In this document: one piece after another, positions 1-7,202 of the stretch
How the letters are laid out: every line of letters starts with the position of its first letter
Position numbering within the stretch: position 1 is the first letter of the stretch
Assembly (NCBI GenBank): GCA_034437315.1
Contig: DAOTUC010000012.1
Span: 1 to 9,989 of the forward strand
Source of the DNA: DSAR01 sp034437315
Lineage (GTDB): Bacteria; Chloroflexota; Anaerolineae; B4-G1
Length of the DNA: 9,989 nucleotides
Direction: 5' to 3'
The notes under the pieces: model-generated
Database searches by the model: none
What the model saw: only the letters and a program-made list of their open reading frames with translations
Told to the model about the DNA's origin: nothing
Program-made: the position numbers and the translations under genes

Positions 1-900
1 TACTTGCAACCGATCCGCGTCCCCCACGGCCCCACGCTTCCCGAGGACCTTTCGGCGCTGGCCCATTTCGGGCCGTCCATCCGGCTGCACGGGGCCCAGA
101 TCTCGCAATCCGCCGACGGACGCCTGCACGTCAGTCTCACGTGGTCGGCGCGCCATCCCATCGCCGCCAACTACAGCCTCTCCCTGCGCCTCGTGAACGA
201 TGAGGGGCGCGTCGTCAGGCAGAGCGATTTCGACCAGCTGGGGTACGGTTTCCTCCCCACGAGTGGTTGGCGGTCGGGGGAGAAAATCGTCGACCGCTAC
301 ACCCTCTCGTCGCCCGCGGGCGCGCCTGCCGAGGCAGGTGGGTATCACATGCTCGTCATCCTCTATCTCCGGTCGACCGGCGCGTCGATCGGTCAGGCCC
401 GGCTGGGGGATTTCTCGTTGCCGTTGGCGGCGCCGTTCGAGGCCCGGCGTCCACCGCGATATTTCACGCTGCCCGCGCTCGAGCGTCCCCTGGCGGTGAA
501 TTTTGGCGACGAGATTCGCCTCGCCGGTTACGATCTCGATCGGGCGCAAGACGCGCTTCACCTCACCTTGTGGTGGCAGGCGGTGGAACAACCCGTGGAC
601 GATTACACTGTCTTCGTCCACTGCTTCGATCCCGCGACGGGGGAAAACGTCGTCCAGCACGACGCCCCACCGCGCAACGGCGCGTATCCCACGTCCTGGT
701 GGGCGACCGGCGAGGTGGTCAGCGAGACGCTGACGCTTTCGCTGGCGGGCGTACCGGCGGGCGCGTATCGACTGGCGCTCGGCCTCTACGACCGGACGGT
801 GACCCGCTTGCCAGCCTTCGAGGTCGACGAGGAGGACGGCGGTCAACGCTTGTCCGACGATCGCCTGATCCTCCCGCCGCCGGTCGTCGTGGAGGAGTAG
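1..900 (+). CDS. C-terminal part of a surface-glycosylation protein with two tandem beta-sandwich-like domains (5' partial)
   Basis: The frame is open from the first base, so the gene starts upstream and only about 299 residues are visible. No membrane segment is seen here. The fragment holds two similar domains, roughly residues 25-140 and 165-285. Each has alternating hydrophobic strands and a matching core: GFLPTSGWRSGEKIVDRYTL in the first and GAYPTSWWATGEVVSETLTL in the second, each followed by a G-x-Y strand ending in a 'LY' turn. The same layout (PLS/YTV strand, x-x-W-x-x-G-[ED]-V, then P-x-G-x-Y) ends both downstream glycosyltransferases, so the missing N-terminal part may be a similar membrane glycosyltransferase. 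That is inference; it could also be a separate extracytoplasmic beta protein. It ends in TAG three bases before the next start codon, indicating co-transcription. Confidence is high for a coding gene and low for its exact role. Confidence 0.75.
   Translation, partial: YLQPIRVPHGPTLPEDLSALAHFGPSIRLHGAQISQSADGRLHVSLTWSARHPIAANYSLSLRLVNDEGRVVRQSDFDQLGYGFLPTSGWRSGEKIVDRYTLSSPAGAPAEAGGYHMLVILYLRSTGASIGQARLGDFSLPLAAPFEARRPPRYFTLPALERPLAVNFGDEIRLAGYDLDRAQDALHLTLWWQAVEQPVDDYTVFVHCFDPATGENVVQHDAPPRNGAYPTSWWATGEVVSETLTLSLAGVPAGAYRLALGLYDRTVTRLPAFEVDEEDGGQRLSDDRLILPPPVVVEE
891..897 (+). promoter_or_regulatory. Shine-Dalgarno site of the 904-3270 gene
   Basis: GGAGGAG lies six bases before the ATG at 904 and inside the last codons of the preceding gene. 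It fixes the start at 904 and supports translational coupling of the two genes. Confidence 0.75.
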
Positions 901-903
901 CGC

Positions 904-3270
904 ATGCCCCGTTTATCATTGCTTCGTTCGTCATTTGCCTATCGTTTCCTTGCGATCATCCTCCTCCTGTGCCTCTTTGGGCAGACGATGGCGCACGCCC
1001 GCGCGGCCTCGATCACGTTTGACGAAGGGCCGCACCTGGCGACCGGTTACGCCACGCTGCGCACCGGCGACCTGCGCCTGCAACCGGTGCACATCCATCC
1101 CCCCCTGGCGAACGTGATGGCGGCCGCGCCCTTGCTGCTCCAGGACGACCTGCCCGATCCGCGGACGATTGCCGGCTGGGAGATCGCCAGCCTCTCAGCC
1201 GTCACCGACCGCGTCGTGTGGCAATATCCACATCCCCGACGGATGGCGCTCGCCGCCCGCTTTCCTATCGTCGGGATGACGCTCTTGCTGGGCGCGCTCG
1301 TCTTTCGCTGGGCGGCCGATCTCTTCGGCAAGCGGGCGGGGGTGTTGGCGCTGTTCCTGCTGGCCTTCGATCCCAACGTCGTCGCCCACGGATCGCTGGT
1401 GACGACCGATATGGCGGTCGTCCTGTGGGGGACGACGACGTTTTTCCTTGCCACGCGCTATCTATCATGCAGCAAGCGGCAGAGACCATGGCGATACTGG
1501 ATCGGCGTGGGCGTCGCCCTGGGGCTCGCGCTGGCCTCGAAGGTGTCGGCGATCTCCCTCATCCCGCCGCTGGCAGTGCTCTTCTTGCTGGGCCCACGCT
1601 CGTACGCCTGGAAACGGCGGCTCCTGGCGCTGGGCGGTAGTTTGGCCCTGGCGGCTGTGCTCCTGTGGGCCGTCTATGGTTTCGAGATCGCGCCGCTCCC
1701 GGGATCGCCAATCCCCCTGCCCGCCGCCACCCACCTGAAGATCTACCAATCGCTGCAGGCGCATTACGAGTTAGGCCACCCGGCGTTTCTCCTGGGGATG
1801 AACAGCAGTCACGGCTGGCGCTATTATTTCCCGGCGGTGTTTGTGCTGAAGACGCCGCCGCCGACGTTGCTTCTGTTGGCGATCGCGGTGTATCAGTTTG
1901 CAGGCGGACGGGCGCCGGCCGGTGGTCGTCCGACCCGTGGTCGGGGTAAGCGCCAGTTGATAGTCGGGGGGGTATTGCTGTTGTATCCGATGCTTTACGC
2001 TGCGTCTACGTTCTTTAGCAGCGTCAACATTGGGTATCGTCACCTGCTGCCGCTCTTGCCGTTTGTGTTTGTGGGAGTTGCGGGGTGCGGGGTGCGGGTT
2101 TTAGGTTCTAAGTTCCAGGTTTTACGTTTTACGTTTTACGTTTTATTACTCTCTCTTCCCGTCGCCGCCCTGTGCATCTCGCCTCATTATCTCGTCTATT
2201 TCAACGTCCCTGATGGGCGCCGGTATCTGGTGGATTCCAACCTGGATTGGGGCCAGAATTTGTGGCAGTTGCGGGATTGGATGACGGAAAACGATGTGGA
2301 CAGGGTCTACTACGCTCACTTCAGCCCGGCCCGGCCCGGCGTCTACGGCGTCGAAGCCGATTTCCTGCCGCCGGATCCGCGGACGGTCGATTTCGCGCCT
2401 TTTGACCCCGCGCCCGGCGTATACGCCATCGGGGCGACGGTGTTGCAGGGGGCGTATACGCCGGACGTCAACACCTACGCTTGGTTTCGGGGGCGCGAAC
2501 CTATCGCCCGGCTGGGAGGCGCGCTCTTCGTCTACGAGGTATCGCCGCGCCCACAACCGGAATGGGCGGCGGTGTGCGCCTCTCCATCGCCGGTCTTGAA
2601 CCCGGAGAGCGTGCAAGACCGGCTGGGCGCGCGCAATCTGCGGATGATTTTGCCGGATTGTGCACAGGGCTGGCTCTATCCGGGAAAGCCGGGGGTCTAC
2701 GTGCTGCCGCCGGAAGGGAGAACGCCGCCGGGAGCGGCGCTGGATTTGACAGCGCGCCACGCCGATGGGACGCCCGCTTACCGGGTGTTCCGCGTCAATC
2801 GGCCGCCGCCGCCCGCTCACCCGGTCAGCGAGGGGCTAAGGCTCGAGGGGCCGCTGGCGTTTCTAGGTCACGATCTGGACGCTGACGAGGTCCGCCCCGG
2901 GGAGACGCTCGAATTGCGCACCTACTGGCGGGTCGAAGAGTCGCCGACCCGGCCGCTCTCGCTGATGGCCCACCTGATCGCGGCCGACGGCGCGGCGACG
3001 GCGATCGGGGATGGCCTGGGCGTCTCCATCGACCAGTGGGAGACAGGCGACGTGCTCGTGCAGCGTCACCGGCTCGTCCCGCCGGAGGAGACGCCGGCCG
3101 GGGAGTACCAGCTCCAAACAGGCGCCTATTGGTTGGATACGATGGAGCGATGGGTACTTTATGGGGGCGGTGAGGGCTCATCTGAGGGTGCAAATGAGGG
3201 CGCAAATGAGGGCGCAGATGAGGGTGCAAATGACAGCATTCCATTGGTCAATATACAGGTGTCGGAATAA
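904..3270 (+). CDS. GT39/ArnT/PMT-like membrane glycosyltransferase with C-terminal beta domain
   Basis: A 788-residue integral membrane protein of the lipid-carrier-dependent glycosyltransferase type (GT39/ArnT/PMT-like, GT-C fold). Such enzymes move a sugar from a polyprenyl-phosphate donor onto an acceptor outside the membrane. After a first helix (about residues 12-30) comes the extracytoplasmic D40-E41 pair (ITFDEGPH), the expected catalytic acid position, then a HPPL motif at 65-68, DPNVVAHG near 156-163 and TTD at 167-169. About ten hydrophobic helices run to residue 430. Next is YLVDSNLDWGQ (441-451), shared with the next gene, a soluble region, and a beta domain at about 640-760 with the IDQWETGDVLVQRH core. 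Residues 392-414 are encoded by a heptamer repeat array, and the C-terminal tail has EGAN repeats. A strong ribosome site supports the start. Substrate and acceptor cannot be told from the sequence. The neighbouring paralogue suggests joint work on a surface polymer or glycolipid. Confidence 0.85.
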   Translation: MPRLSLLRSSFAYRFLAIILLLCLFGQTMAHARAASITFDEGPHLATGYATLRTGDLRLQPVHIHPPLANVMAAAPLLLQDDLPDPRTIAGWEIASLSAVTDRVVWQYPHPRRMALAARFPIVGMTLLLGALVFRWAADLFGKRAGVLALFLLAFDPNVVAHGSLVTTDMAVVLWGTTTFFLATRYLSCSKRQRPWRYWIGVGVALGLALASKVSAISLIPPLAVLFLLGPRSYAWKRRLLALGGSLALAAVLLWAVYGFEIAPLPGSPIPLPAATHLKIYQSLQAHYELGHPAFLLGMNSSHGWRYYFPAVFVLKTPPPTLLLLAIAVYQFAGGRAPAGGRPTRGRGKRQLIVGGVLLLYPMLYAASTFFSSVNIGYRHLLPLLPFVFVGVAGCGVRVLGSKFQVLRFTFYVLLLSLPVAALCISPHYLVYFNVPDGRRYLVDSNLDWGQNLWQLRDWMTENDVDRVYYAHFSPARPGVYGVEADFLPPDPRTVDFAPFDPAPGVYAIGATVLQGAYTPDVNTYAWFRGREPIARLGGALFVYEVSPRPQPEWAAVCASPSPVLNPESVQDRLGARNLRMILPDCAQGWLYPGKPGVYVLPPEGRTPPGAALDLTARHADGTPAYRVFRVNRPPPPAHPVSEGLRLEGPLAFLGHDLDADEVRPGETLELRTYWRVEESPTRPLSLMAHLIAADGAATAIGDGLGVSIDQWETGDVLVQRHRLVPPEETPAGEYQLQTGAYWLDTMERWVLYGGGEGSSEGANEGANEGADEGANDSIPLVNIQVSE
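2077..2146 (+). repeat. Ten tandem degenerate heptamers inside the glycosyltransferase gene
   Basis: Ten 7-base units follow one another, all beginning with G: gttgcgg, ggtgcgg twice, gttttag, gttctaa, gttccag, gttttac three times, gttttat. The array begins exactly on a codon and is translated without a stop. Three units make 21 bases, so the protein shows a seven-residue period, each block starting with V: VAGCGVR, VLGSKFQ, VLRFTFY, VLL. The base composition differs sharply from the flanks (a G-rich half and a T-rich half). It resembles the short tandem heptamer repeats known from cyanobacteria. Confidence 0.85.
3172..3231 (+). repeat. Five 12-bp in-frame repeats encoding (E-G-A-N)n
   Basis: Five copies of a 12-base unit, consensus gagggtgcaaat, sit head to tail (first copy most diverged: gagggctcatct). 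They encode EGSS-EGAN-EGAN-EGAD-EGAN, an acidic flexible linker before the last beta strand of the 904-3270 product. Copy number can change without breaking the frame. The paralogue at 3279-5696 has no such insert in the same loop. Confidence 0.85.
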
Positions 3271-3278
3271 CGTCTAAA

Positions 3279-5696
3279 ATGGGTCTGTCACACACCTCTA
3301 CACAGCCCACTCGCGGAGCGCCGCGGCAAGCTGATCGCCGTCTATGCCGGCCGGTCTTGATCGCGGTCGTGTTGCTGTGGGCCTTCTTCGCGCAGGCGGT
3401 TCTGGCGATTCCCAGGCTGTCCCTCACCGCCGACGAACCGGTCTACATCGGGGCGGGTTACGCCTTCCTGCGCAGCGGCGACCTGCGCATGGCGACGGCA
3501 GCCCAGCATCCGCCGCTGATGCAGGAGCTGGTCGCCCTGCCGCTGCTGCTGCGCCGTGGACCGGAGCTGAGTACATTAGACGGCTGGGAAACGGCCGAGA
3601 TGGGCCGTTTCGCGCCGGCCTTCGTGGGCTGGTACGACGACCAGCTCGACGGGATGACCTTCGTGGCTCGTATGCCGGTCGTCTTGATCGGCCTGTTGTG
3701 GGCGGCCTTCCTCTTCCGTTGGGCGGCCGATTGGTTTGGCCCGTGGGGCGGCCTCCTCGCGCTGACCCTGTTCGTGTTCGATCCCAACGTCCTGGCCCAC
3801 GCCACGCTGGCGACGAACGACGTTGGGTTCGCCGCCTTCAGTTTCATCGCCGCCTTCGCCGCGATGCGCTTCCTACGCCGCCCATCCTGGCGGTACGTCG
3901 CGCTGGCGGGAGCGGCCCTGGGAGGCAGCCTGAGCGCCAAATCCTCCGGCTTTTTCACCGCGCTAGTGTTGGTCATCCTGTTTCCCATGGGGGCGCGCGT
4001 CGCCAACGGACGACGCGCCGGGCGATTGCTTGGAACGATGGGCAAGCTGGCGCTCGTCCTGCTGCTGGGATTCCTCGTCCTGTGGGCGACCTACGGTTTC
4101 GAGCGCCGTCCACTCGTCCAGGGCGGGCCGTCCGTCCCGCTGGCGACCCAGTGGGAGGTCTGGCGGGAGATGGGCCAGCATCTGGACACCGGTCACACCG
4201 CCTACCTGAACGGGGAAATCAGCCATACCGGCTGGTTGGGCTATTATCCCGTGGCGTTCGCGCTCAAGACCCCCCCGCTCACGCTGGCGCTGCTGGTTGT
4301 GGGGCTGGTTGTGGGGCTGGTTGTGGGATTGATCGCGGCGCTGGCGGGCGGCTCGCGCCGTTGGCTGGCGGGCGCCCCGCTGTGGGTCTACCTGGGCGGG
4401 TATGGCGCGGCGACGCTGTTGAGCAACGTCAACACCGGCTATCGTTTTCTGCTCCCGATTCTGCCGTTTTGTTTTCTCGTTATCGCTGGCCTGACCCCTG
4501 CGCTCTCCAGACGTATTTTGCGGATCGCCATCGCCGCGCTGCTTTCCGGGTACGTCGTCGGTGCTATTCGGTTGCATCCGCATTATCTCGTCTACTTCAA
4601 CTTCCTCGCCAGCGGCCCGGAGAACGGTCATCGTTACCTGGTCGACTCGAATCTGGATTGGGGCCAGTCCTTTCACGCTCTGCGCGCCTACCTGGAACGG
4701 CGGGGAATCGAGCAGGTCAACCTCAGTTACTACACCTACGCCGACCCGGCGCTCTACGGCGTTGACTATCAACCCCTCCCGCCGGCGACCGGCGCGCCGC
4801 CCATCCTCTCCCAACGCTTCGACCCTCCGCCTGGCGTCTACGTCCTCGGCGCGACGACCCAGCAGGGCGTGATGGTGGTCGATCCCGACACGTTCGATTG
4901 GTTCCGCCGCCGGGAACCGGTGGGACGGCCTGGGACGGCGCTGTTCGTTTACCAGGTCGCGCCCCACGCCCACCCGCCCACGTGGTTGGCCCAATGCACG
5001 CGCCCCCGCGCGCCCCTATCCAGCGAGGCCATCGCCGAGGGGTTTGGACGGGACGATCTGCGGATTGTTCACTTCGATTGTGCGTCGGGATGGCTCTATC
5101 CTGGGGGAACAGGGCGCGACTCGTGGGGCTGGTACACGCTGTTTCGCGAGACGGCCCGCAGCGACGACCCGTTTATCCAGGCTCGCCTGGCGGGGGGACG
5201 GCTGAGTTATGCGCAGCAGCGGGCGGGGACGCTGCCGCCCTTCGCCATCTATGAGCAGACAGCGGCCCCTCCGTCGCCCCGCTTCACCCTGGACGTGGAG
5301 GCGCGGGTGGGGCATCTGACGTTTATCGGTTACGCGCTTCGGCGCTCATTGCCCATTCGGCCTGGTCAGACCATTGACGTGGAGACCTGGTGGCGGGTGG
5401 ATAGCGTGCCCCAGCGCCCGCTTTCTATCATGCTGCACCTGATGGGGCCGGGCGGGCATCCGGTGCTCGTCGGTGATGGATTGGGCGTACCCATCGACCA
5501 ATGGCGGGCCGGTGACGTGCTCGTCCAGAGGCATCCCTTGTCGCTGCCCGGGGATGCGCCGCCGGGTGTGTACACGCCCATCACCGGCGTCTACTGGCTC
5601 GACACGATGGAGCGCTGGGCGGTCGAGCGGGAGGGGAGATCGGCTGAGACGGAATTGAGATTGCCCCCACTGACGGTGACGGATCAGGGAGAGTAA
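3279..5696 (+). CDS. Second GT39/ArnT/PMT-like membrane glycosyltransferase, paralogue of the preceding gene
   Basis: An 805-residue polytopic protein, collinear with the 904-3270 product over its whole length. Visible features in order: a basic N-terminus and first helix (about 25-43); the D52-E53 pair (LTADEPVY), the likely catalytic acid site of the family; HPPL at 77-80; FVFDPNVLAHATLATND at about 165-181; several more helices to about residue 440; PHYLVYFN; then YLVDSNLDWGQ near 453-463; and a C-terminal beta domain with the core IDQWRAGDVLVQRH. The expected role is transfer of a sugar from a polyprenyl-phosphate donor on the outer face of the membrane, with substrate unknown. It starts 8 bases after the previous stop. 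The ribosome site is weak, so translation may depend on coupling. The stop lies 8 bases from the convergent dehydrogenase stop. One membrane helix contains a 12-bp tandem repeat (VVGL three times). Confidence 0.85.
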   Translation: MGLSHTSTQPTRGAPRQADRRLCRPVLIAVVLLWAFFAQAVLAIPRLSLTADEPVYIGAGYAFLRSGDLRMATAAQHPPLMQELVALPLLLRRGPELSTLDGWETAEMGRFAPAFVGWYDDQLDGMTFVARMPVVLIGLLWAAFLFRWAADWFGPWGGLLALTLFVFDPNVLAHATLATNDVGFAAFSFIAAFAAMRFLRRPSWRYVALAGAALGGSLSAKSSGFFTALVLVILFPMGARVANGRRAGRLLGTMGKLALVLLLGFLVLWATYGFERRPLVQGGPSVPLATQWEVWREMGQHLDTGHTAYLNGEISHTGWLGYYPVAFALKTPPLTLALLVVGLVVGLVVGLIAALAGGSRRWLAGAPLWVYLGGYGAATLLSNVNTGYRFLLPILPFCFLVIAGLTPALSRRILRIAIAALLSGYVVGAIRLHPHYLVYFNFLASGPENGHRYLVDSNLDWGQSFHALRAYLERRGIEQVNLSYYTYADPALYGVDYQPLPPATGAPPILSQRFDPPPGVYVLGATTQQGVMVVDPDTFDWFRRREPVGRPGTALFVYQVAPHAHPPTWLAQCTRPRAPLSSEAIAEGFGRDDLRIVHFDCASGWLYPGGTGRDSWGWYTLFRETARSDDPFIQARLAGGRLSYAQQRAGTLPPFAIYEQTAAPPSPRFTLDVEARVGHLTFIGYALRRSLPIRPGQTIDVETWWRVDSVPQRPLSIMLHLMGPGGHPVLVGDGLGVPIDQWRAGDVLVQRHPLSLPGDAPPGVYTPITGVYWLDTMERWAVEREGRSAETELRLPPLTVTDQGE
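4293..4328 (+). repeat. Three 12-bp in-frame repeats encoding (V-V-G-L)n in a membrane helix
   Basis: Three copies of ctggttgtgggg (the last copy ends in A) encode LVVGLVVGLVVG inside a hydrophobic stretch that follows the conserved KTPP motif. Each copy adds four residues, about one helical turn, so copy change alters helix length without a frameshift. Confidence 0.85.
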
Positions 5697-5704
5697 TGGT
5701 CCGT

Positions 5705-6619
5705 TTACGTCTCGCGCTTGACCGCGTGACCGCCGAACTGGTTGCGCATCGCGGCCAGTAGCTTCGCTGCGTAACTTTCATCCTGTCGGCTGACCAATCG
5801 CATTTGGAGCGCCAGCGTGATGACCGGGGCGGGCACGTCCAGATCAATGGCCTCGAAAGCGGTCCAGCGCCCCTCGCCGGAATCGGCCACCCATCCCTTG
5901 ATGTCGCTCAATGCCGGGTCCTCGACCAGCGCCTCGGCGATCAGATCAAGCAGCCAGGAGCGAATGACGGTGCCAAAGCGCCAGATTTCGGCCACGCGGT
6001 GCAGGTCGAGGTCGAATCTCTCTTTGTTCTTGAGGATGTCGAAACCCTCGGCGTAGGCCTGCATAACGCCGTATTCGATGCCATTGTGCACCATTTTGAC
6101 GAAGTGCCCGGCGCCGCTCGGCCCGACGCGGCTCCAACCCTTGTCCGGCGCTGGCGCGAGGGTCTCGAAGATCGGCCGCAGGCGCTCGACGATTGCCTGC
6201 TCGCCGCCCACCATCATCCCATACCCTTCTGTGAGCCCCCAGACGCCGCCGCTGACGCCTACGTCGACGAAGTGCATGTCGTGCGCCCTGATTCGCTCTT
6301 CGCGGCGCAATGTGTCCTTGTAATTTGCATTGCCGCCGTCGATTATCACGTCGCCCGGCTCTAGCGCATCCAACAGCGAATTGAGTACTTGCTCAGTGGG
6401 GTTGCCGGCTGGCACCATCGACCAGGCCGCGCGGGGCGGGGCGAGCTTTTCGACCAGTTCATCCAAGGAATCGACCGGGACGACGTTCGATTCCTCGTCC
6501 GCCAGAGTGTAAGCCGTCTCTACCGTGCGATTGTAACCAATCACGCGATGACCGCCGCGCGATAGTCTACGCGCCATATTGGCGCCCATTTTGCCCAGAC
6601 CGATAAGTCCTAATTCCAT
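5705..6619 (-). CDS. gnd: 6-phosphogluconate dehydrogenase (decarboxylating), short form
   Basis: A 304-residue enzyme that oxidises and decarboxylates 6-phosphogluconate to ribulose 5-phosphate and CO2 in the cytoplasm (oxidative pentose phosphate route), giving reduced nicotinamide cofactor. The Rossmann motif GLGKMG is at residues 7-12 and DGGN at 94-97. SGGVWG (123-128) lies in the substrate-binding block. Next comes FVKMVHNGIEYGVMQAYAEG, with the catalytic pair K175 and E182 plus H178-N179. The C-terminal helical part includes SGEGRWTAFEAIDLDVPAP. The length fits the short YqeC/GndA-type branch, about 300 residues against about 470 for the long form. After the second strand the sequence reads YNRT (29-32), the pattern of NADP-using enzymes. 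The start at 6619 is chosen over ATGs 18 and 21 bases upstream because AAGGAG lies eight bases before it and the homology begins there (MELGLIGLG). No promoter is obvious. Confidence 0.93.
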   Translation of the reverse strand: MELGLIGLGKMGANMARRLSRGGHRVIGYNRTVETAYTLADEESNVVPVDSLDELVEKLAPPRAAWSMVPAGNPTEQVLNSLLDALEPGDVIIDGGNANYKDTLRREERIRAHDMHFVDVGVSGGVWGLTEGYGMMVGGEQAIVERLRPIFETLAPAPDKGWSRVGPSGAGHFVKMVHNGIEYGVMQAYAEGFDILKNKERFDLDLHRVAEIWRFGTVIRSWLLDLIAEALVEDPALSDIKGWVADSGEGRWTAFEAIDLDVPAPVITLALQMRLVSRQDESYAAKLLAAMRNQFGGHAVKRET

Positions 6620-6627
6620 TCCGTTTT

Positions 6628-6633
6628 CTCCTT
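6628..6633 (-). promoter_or_regulatory. Shine-Dalgarno site fixing the dehydrogenase start
   Basis: On the minus strand AAGGAG lies eight bases before the ATG at 6619. The upstream in-frame ATGs at 6640 and 6637 overlap or precede this site and lack their own, so they are unlikely starts. Confidence 0.75.
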
Positions 6634-6652
6634 TCATCACGTTGATTGAGCG

Positions 6653-7137
6653 TTAGTCAGCCAATTGTCGTCGGGCCAGATCGGCGAAGAGGAATCGGCA
6701 GATTCTCGATGCCCCGCGCCAGGCCGACGTCCCGATGATTTTCTCCCAGATCGAACCGGGCGTCAATTTGCCGTCATGGAGCGCCGCCCCAATCTGCCTT
6801 CGCACCGCTTGCAGGTCCAATCCGGCTAGATCCTGGCGGTCGTAATAGATCGATCCACTTTCCGGCTGTTCAAAACCCAGCAACAGCCGGAGCAGGGTGG
6901 ACGTGCCGGCGCCCGATGGCCCGACGATGGCGACAAACTCGCCGGGCTGGATATGTAAGGATACATCATTAAGCGTTTTTCCGCCAGTCTGCGGCCTCTG
7001 TGAGGCGGATGGCCGCTTTTTTTCTGTCGGGCGAAGGCGTGGGCCTCAGCGCTGGTCACATGCTGTTTGGTGATACCCGTCAACCACTGTAGCACCCGGC
7101 TTGCCAGATGGCCTTCTATGTCGAGTTGTTCGCATGG
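6653..7137 (-). pseudogene. Decayed NHLM/NHLP-type bacteriocin-export ABC transporter (permease/ATPase)
   Basis: The minus strand keeps four blocks of one ancestral protein in the right order but in three frames. Block 1 (about 7137-7025) reads IEGHLASRVLQWLTGITK and SAEAHAFAR, like the cytoplasmic loop of the membrane domain. Block 2 (about 6985-6726) is the start of the ATPase domain: LNDVSLHIQPGEFVAIVG, then PSGAGTSTLLRLLLGFEQ, then LDLQAVRRQIG and an IIGTS end. Block 3 (6725-6693) reads GLARGIENLPI in another frame. Block 4 (6691-6653) is the C-terminus LFADLARRQLAD with a TAA stop. The signature motif, Walker B, most membrane helices and the whole N-terminus are missing, and the Walker A lysine is threonine. 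Intact members of this family export leader-processed NHLP-type peptides. The family call rests on remembered conserved wording of these transporters. No function is expected. It ends 33 bases before the dehydrogenase start. Confidence 0.8.
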
Positions 7138-7166
7138 AGAAAGTCGCGCTGATCTTTGGACTCTTA

Positions 7167-7195
7167 TTGCCCAGCTGAAGGATGTAAGTTATAAT
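7167..7195 (+). promoter_or_regulatory. Sigma-70-type promoter directly before the GDT1-family gene
   Basis: TTGCCC (7167-7172) and a perfect TATAAT (7190-7195) are separated by 17 bases. The -10 box ends seven bases before the ATG at 7203, so transcription should begin at or next to the start codon. No other promoter-like pair this good was seen in the window. Confidence 0.7.
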
Positions 7196-7202
7196 AATCG
7201 AC

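Noticed and set aside
1099..1105. Runs of seven C in both glycosyltransferase genes (1099-1105 and 4270-4276) as phase-variation tracts
   Set aside because: They encode HPP and TPP motifs and occur easily in high-GC DNA; seven bases is short for strong slippage.
2077..2146. Heptamer array as a CRISPR or regulatory iteron array
   Set aside because: No spacers, units too short, and the stretch is translated in frame within a conserved membrane gene.
2146..2820. 224-codon minus-strand frame opposite the first glycosyltransferase
   Set aside because: Arginine-rich, no motif, no ribosome site; the coding signal on the plus strand is clear here.
3344..4765. 473-codon overlapping plus-strand frame
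   Set aside because: Shadow of the glycosyltransferase in a shifted frame; the composition is G/R/A-rich and no motif is seen.
3963..4994. Long antisense open frame (343 codons) across the second glycosyltransferase
   Set aside because: It is Q/R-rich with no recognisable domain, lies wholly opposite a well-supported gene, and is typical of high-GC antisense frames.
5679..5704. Hairpin ACGGA/TCCGT at the convergent gene ends as a shared terminator
   Set aside because: Only five base pairs with a 16-base loop; too weak to call.
6653..6883. Small intact ABC protein on the minus strand
   Set aside because: It lacks Walker B, the signature motif and the Walker A lysine, and homology continues in other frames on both sides, so it is a pseudogene fragment.
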